A stretch of 64,000 nucleotides of DNA, from NCBI GenBank assembly GCA_004794785.1, contig SJOL01006484.1, forward strand, positions 920,221-984,220, in the 5' to 3' direction. Made by a program: the position numbers and the translations under genes. Positions 60,507 through 64,000 of this stretch are shown here, in pieces (within the stretch, counting starts at the first letter, position 1; the number at the start of each line of letters is the position of its first letter). The notes below the pieces were generated by a model, which was not told the DNA's origin, did no database searches, and saw only the letters and a list, made by a program, of their open reading frames with translations. This DNA is from Opisthorchis felineus (lineage: Eukaryota > Platyhelminthes > Trematoda > Opisthorchiida > Opisthorchiidae).

Positions 60507-60518
60507 TGGTGTCAGAGA
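60507..60518 (+). promoter_or_regulatory. Primer-binding-site-like sequence
   Basis: TGGTGTCAGAGA matches 10 of 12 bases of the initiator-methionine-tRNA primer site TGGTATCAGAGC and follows directly after a CA. It lies just ahead of the gag region, as it should. Confidence 0.4.
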
Positions 60519-60785
60519 TGAGCTCGGTAGCCACTGGAGGGTATCCAACTGACTATTCAGCCACCAGCACTGCTGAATGTCTTACTAGACCAAACTCATG
60601 GAAAACAGGGAACCCTAAAAGCAGAGCTGTGATTACTCCCTGGTTTTGAATCCCTTCGACACAAAACCAGATGGACGCCATCTGTCATCGTTTCGGCATC
60701 TAGTTGCAGAAAGCGGTTGGCCCATTATCAATGCACTCTCTTTTAAAGGTAACAAAGGCCCCAGGGATCAAACAACCTAATCACC

Positions 60786-61015
60786 GAATTTGAAGAGTAC
60801 TGTCTCGACCAGGTTAAAGCAACGTTTGAACGGTTTCAGTTTATCTCGTTGAGGACAGCTCCCAGAAGAAATTATTGATCAATACGTTTTGGAGCTGAAG
60901 AACCTTATCAAGTCCCGCCGTTTTTGCAACTGCTTCATTCGCGACCCTGTGAGTTCAGGCGTTCGTAATGAAGAGATCACAAGAAGCCTTCTCAAATACC
61001 CTCAGCCTTTGTGAA
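60786..61015 (+). pseudogene. Gypsy gag capsid fragment
   Basis: Frames read EFEEYCLDQVKATFERFQF, then after a stop PEEIIDQYVLELKNLIKSRRF, then IRDPV.SGVRNEEITRSLL. This is the pattern of gypsy capsid proteins ('ERF.F..R.Q..GE.ID.YV.ELK.L...C.F...IRD..V.GI'). Interrupted by at least one stop. Confidence 0.7.
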
Positions 61016-61101
61016 GTCAGTGCGTCAATATAAGCCACAGTGGATCCGCTGCCGAGAGCCTCACTTGTGAACCTGGTCCAAAGTAGCTAGACGCGTTTGT
61101 T

Positions 61102-61786
61102 ATGAAAAATTCAACGGCTTGCGGTTTTTGTGAGATTACACACCCACAAATGAAAGATAACTATTCGTTGTGGGGCGGGCGTGCTGCAAATACGGGAGGC
61201 GAAGTCATTTTTTATGTAAGTGTTGACCCACTGCCGTTTAAGTGGTCGATGCAGAATCAGCGGAATGTGTTATCAACAGAGTGCGGAGTCCATGCTAACC
61301 CGCTTTTTGGAACACCAGCACTGTCGATGTCGGTTGAAATCGGGCGCCTCCGTAAACTCCATCCCCGACAGTTACAACCGAGGCCTGTTGTTCTCACCTG
61401 CGGACGTGAACCTACAAATGTGGAACGGAACACATTCCGAGTTAGTCGTAAAGACGCGCCTGGTTGTGGAAAATCCCATAAACGGGTAACAACGTCCCGT
61501 AGAATTCCTGGTGACAATGAGATATCTAAAGCTAATTTTTGGTGTTTCAGCGATCGAGGGATTAAATTTCATTACCGTTAATTGTGATAATTTTGTTTGT
61601 ACTCTGCATCCGGACACCGTTATTGGGCGGTCTGCCTCCGTACTTTCCGATGAACTATGTTTCCCCCCACGAGAAGCCAGATTGCCCATTACAAGCAATG
61701 TAGTTCACGTAACATTGCCAGTAAGCGCGGTTCCAGTTGCGTTACTTGAAGTGTTTCGTATCGAGTTGCATCACAGCGTCAGTTAA
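61102..61786 (+). pseudogene. Gypsy nucleocapsid and aspartic protease remnant
   Basis: The frame at 61102 begins with a broken CCHC-like CGFCEITHPQMKDN. In the frame at 61220-61489 LKSGASVNSIPDSY stands where a protease has D(T/S)GA, so the catalytic aspartate is lost; VNLQMWNGTHSELV and RLVVENPING follow. The next frame (61511-61786) gives LIFGVSAIEGLNFITVNCDN, the 'LLG' end of the protease. Three frames are used, showing frameshifts. Confidence 0.65.
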
Positions 61787-61869
61787 CGAGCCGACAGATT
61801 GGGATGAAATCAGACAAACTGTGACTCTCCATCCATCCTAAGCCGTTGAATTCTACGCCGTAAACAATA

Positions 61870-62285
61870 TGGACTCTCCATGCTAAATGTTATACACCCA
61901 AGCTTATGTCGGGGTAAGCTATTCACCAAGTTTGACTCATCGTTCTGTTTCAATAACCAGCCCAGCTACCTAACCTTATTCGGTACCAATTTCGGCTGAT
62001 TCCCATGGCTACGCCTCCTAATCGATTTCAAGGTGTCAAAAAAACTGTTGATTTAAGCCTTTGACAAACTTATCAGAGCGATCCGTATTGCTGTTAACCT
62101 ACAAATATTTGGGTAAAGAACACGACTCCAAATCAGATTGCTTCCTTCATTGTTGTGTCGAACAAGGTATTCGTCTATCTCTAAATAAAGTAGGATACCG
62201 GACTGAGTCTGTTGCTTTCCACGGATATACGCTCGCAGATCTAGAATGCCTAATCCAAATGATACCAGAGTGGTCTTCAGGCTGA
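61870..62285 (+). pseudogene. Gypsy reverse transcriptase, internally deleted
   Basis: GKLFTKFDSS is the first catalytic block. QPSYLTLFGTNFG and WLRLLIDFKVS follow it, then directly CCVEQGIRLSLNKVGYRTESVAFHGY from the end of the palm/connection. The FVDD-type catalytic motif between them is missing, so about 50 residues are deleted. Several stops. Confidence 0.7.
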
Positions 62286-62453
62286 ACGGCGTGGTCAGTC
62301 ATCTCAGTCGTTTTCTATACCAAGGTTGGCATATTTGATGCAGCCCAGTCGTTTCCTGACACACAAGCTGTGCCGCGGAAATGGGGTGAATAGCATCAAA
62401 GGGTGCTCGAATAGATAGCACAAGCGTTACTGACGCATCTGTTTTAGCTTAGT

Positions 62454-62660
62454 ATGATCCAAATCAGCAGCTACTCACTCAGTAGCCAATCCGTTTGGGG
62501 AGCAATACTGCTTCGACAAGGCCGGCTAGTAGACTATAGTAGTTTCAGCCTATCGAAAGCCGAACAGAACTGCGCACAAATAGAACAGGGAATGCTGACA
62601 GTCCTTTTCGCCGTAGAACGTTTCAACACCTGTACGTTTTGCAGAAAGACGGACCATTAG
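62454..62660 (+). pseudogene. Gypsy RNase H fragment
   Basis: Reads VWGAILLRQGRLVDYSSFSL and SKAEQNCAQIEQGMLTVLFAVERFNT, the classic RNase H tether region of Ty3/gypsy pol (GAVL.Q...P..Y.SR.L..AE..Y..IE.E.LA..FA..RF). The leading catalytic aspartate is eroded and the end drifts out of frame before 'TDH'. Confidence 0.75.
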
Positions 62661-62759
62661 CTTTGCAGTTCCGTCGCCAGAGAAACAGGATTTAAGTTGC
62701 AGAGCTTTTGCAGAGGATGGTTACAGAAACACAAGAGTGTGACTGCAAATTTGCATATA

Positions 62760-63550
62760 AGAAAGTAGCCAAATGTTCATTGCTGACACGTTTTCTAGAG
62801 CTTACGACCATGGAGATAACCAGAGTCAATTGCTCGAACTAGTTAGTTCTGTTGACACGAGTTCCGTCCCAGACGAGAAGTTGTAAGAGATTAGAGAAGA
62901 CGCTGAAAGAAATCCATTGTGGACGATACGATTCACAGACCTCAGCCAGCCACAAAGTAGCAGTGTCCAGTAGAAATCAGGATCTTCTTCAAGGACTGAC
63001 GTTCTTTGGCGATCAAGATTGGACTGATAACCAAGGGTAATCAACCATGTATACGGAGTAGTCTCCAAGAGGTCCCGTCAGCTGTTTTTCTGGCCAAGAA
63101 TAATGAGCCACATCAAGGAGCATGTCTCAGTGTGCGTCGTCTGTCGGACGGTTGACACAAGACAAAGAAAAGAGAACTTCGCAGCCGACCATTGCAACTA
63201 GTAGCAACAGACCTCTTCTTATGCAATCAAACGCATTTTCTTGTGAGGGTTGACCAGCATAGGGATTTTTTAAGTTGACCAGCTGACCAGCACCATGACC
63301 ACGTTAGTGAGGTCTCATTTTTCCACGATATGTGATTCCCGACATTATTTACGCCGACGATGGTCCTAATTCGTAAGCACGGGGCTTAAAACCGTTTCAG
63401 AAAAGTGGTGTTCTGTGGATCAAACCAGCAGTCCTTGCAACTGCACCAACACCATCAGTAAGATACAGTCTAGTACAGGGACTACACTGCTGGAGGACAC
63501 GTACATTGCTGTCTACTACTGCCCGCTCTTTGGATCCCAAAGCCCTTAAG
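62760..63550 (+). pseudogene. Gypsy integrase remnant
   Basis: FIADTFSRAYD (about 62775) is the usual junction of RNase H and integrase. FFWPRIMSHIKEHVSVCVVC with an HHCC-type CxxC appears at about 63090-63150. Degenerate core sequence follows (DLFLCNQTHFLV, then R..H..NRFRK), with stops. The catalytic D,D-35-E residues cannot be placed reliably. Confidence 0.6.
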
Positions 63551-64000
63551 TCAGAAGAAGCGGTTGAATGAACGGAAAATATGTCAGAAATACTTTTACG
63601 ATAAACATACAAAAGCTTTGCAAGAACTACACGCCGGGAGGAATTTCGGGTGGAGTATGTGGAGCAGCAGTCTAACTAATGGATTAACGTTACGATACGT
63701 GCAAAATGTGAGTTTCATACATGCGGCGTAGAGGTGGACAGAGGAAGTGAATTCACTTGCGAAAGCAGTTGCCCGAATGCGGGGCAAAAGAAGACATACG
63801 AACTGATGAAGGCGAATAAACCGGAAGTGGACAACCTTATCAAATATGGAAGGGTGTGAAATGCTGCAAGCTCTTGCAAGCTCCACGAATCCCAGCGCTT
63901 TGAGGTTTGCAGGTTTGTTTGAGTGCAGCGAATGCTGTTCTGCTATTGGCCAGAAAATGACTGCGTTTTGACGGACGGCGGATACATACTAGGATGCTTT
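63551..64000. other. Right end of window, nothing recognised
   Basis: Short frames only. No second copy of 59589-60506 is visible, so either the 3' LTR lies outside the window or my 5' LTR call is wrong. Confidence 0.35.

Larger units (their letters stand above)
59589..63550 (+). mobile_element. Decayed Ty3/gypsy LTR retrotransposon
   Basis: In order on the plus strand: a possible LTR, primer site, gag, zinc-knuckle remnant, protease, reverse transcriptase, RNase H and integrase. That domain order defines Ty3/gypsy. Stops and frameshifts occur in every domain, and the RT is shortened, so the copy is dead. The left border is a guess from a TG start at 59589; the 3' LTR was not found before the window ends. 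Confidence 0.8.

Overview
This is an animal nuclear window, most likely from a parasitic flatworm (fluke or tapeworm). The evidence is the intron-exon structure, the kinds of retroelement present (an RTE-like LINE, a Penelope-like element with a GIY-YIG nuclease, a Ty3/gypsy element, tRNA-derived SINEs) and the dense repeats. The species cannot be fixed from the sequence alone. No rRNA gene, intact tRNA gene, CRISPR array or bacterial-type operon was seen. One assembly gap of 79 N lies at 43492-43570.

The only host gene I can defend well is on the minus strand. Three exons (46577-46253, 15651-15446, 4817-4676) encode the first 224 residues of a GT31 core-1 beta-1,3-galactosyltransferase (C1GALT1/T-synthase type). 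They supply a signal anchor, the start of the catalytic domain, the DDD metal-binding motif and the glycine-rich SGGSGY segment. All junctions have GT/AG borders and matching phases. The introns are about 30.6 kb and 10.6 kb. The C-terminal exons lie to the left of the window. A short region with four CCAAT/ATTGG boxes lies just upstream of the presumed start codon and is a candidate promoter.

Nearly everything else is intronic or intergenic repeat. Left to right: a possible terminal exon of an unknown membrane protein (481-804, +); a compound tetranucleotide repeat; SINE copies; a Penelope-type ribozyme fragment (5.4 kb); a decayed RTE-like LINE (10603-13450, -) with a tRNA-derived SINE at its 3' end; two solo-LTR-like repeats in opposite orientation (14.4 and 22.0 kb); a cluster of copies of an unclassified interspersed repeat (23.9-37.4 kb, with outliers at 4.4, 41.2 and 54.7 kb); two TA tracts; an LTR/primer-site/gag remnant (45.4-45.9 kb); a Penelope-like GIY-YIG remnant with a ribozyme-like motif behind it (52.95-53.74 kb, -); and a decayed Ty3/gypsy element filling the right end (about 59.6-63.5 kb, +).

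The most interesting signal is the unclassified repeat family. Several copies are fold-back (both halves inverted), and its most conserved part spells a hammerhead-ribozyme core: CTGATGA, a GCCC/GGGC stem, (G/A)AAACC, GGTC, and a six-base-pair stem I. Stem III is the palindrome ACCGGT, as in minimal hammerheads thought to work as dimers. A second version of the core (CTGATGA, stem, GAAACGTT) is in the Penelope-related pieces at 5.4 and 38.2 kb, and a variant with a mutated core follows the GIY-YIG fragment. No single copy in the window looks fully intact. All repeat boundaries were judged by eye.
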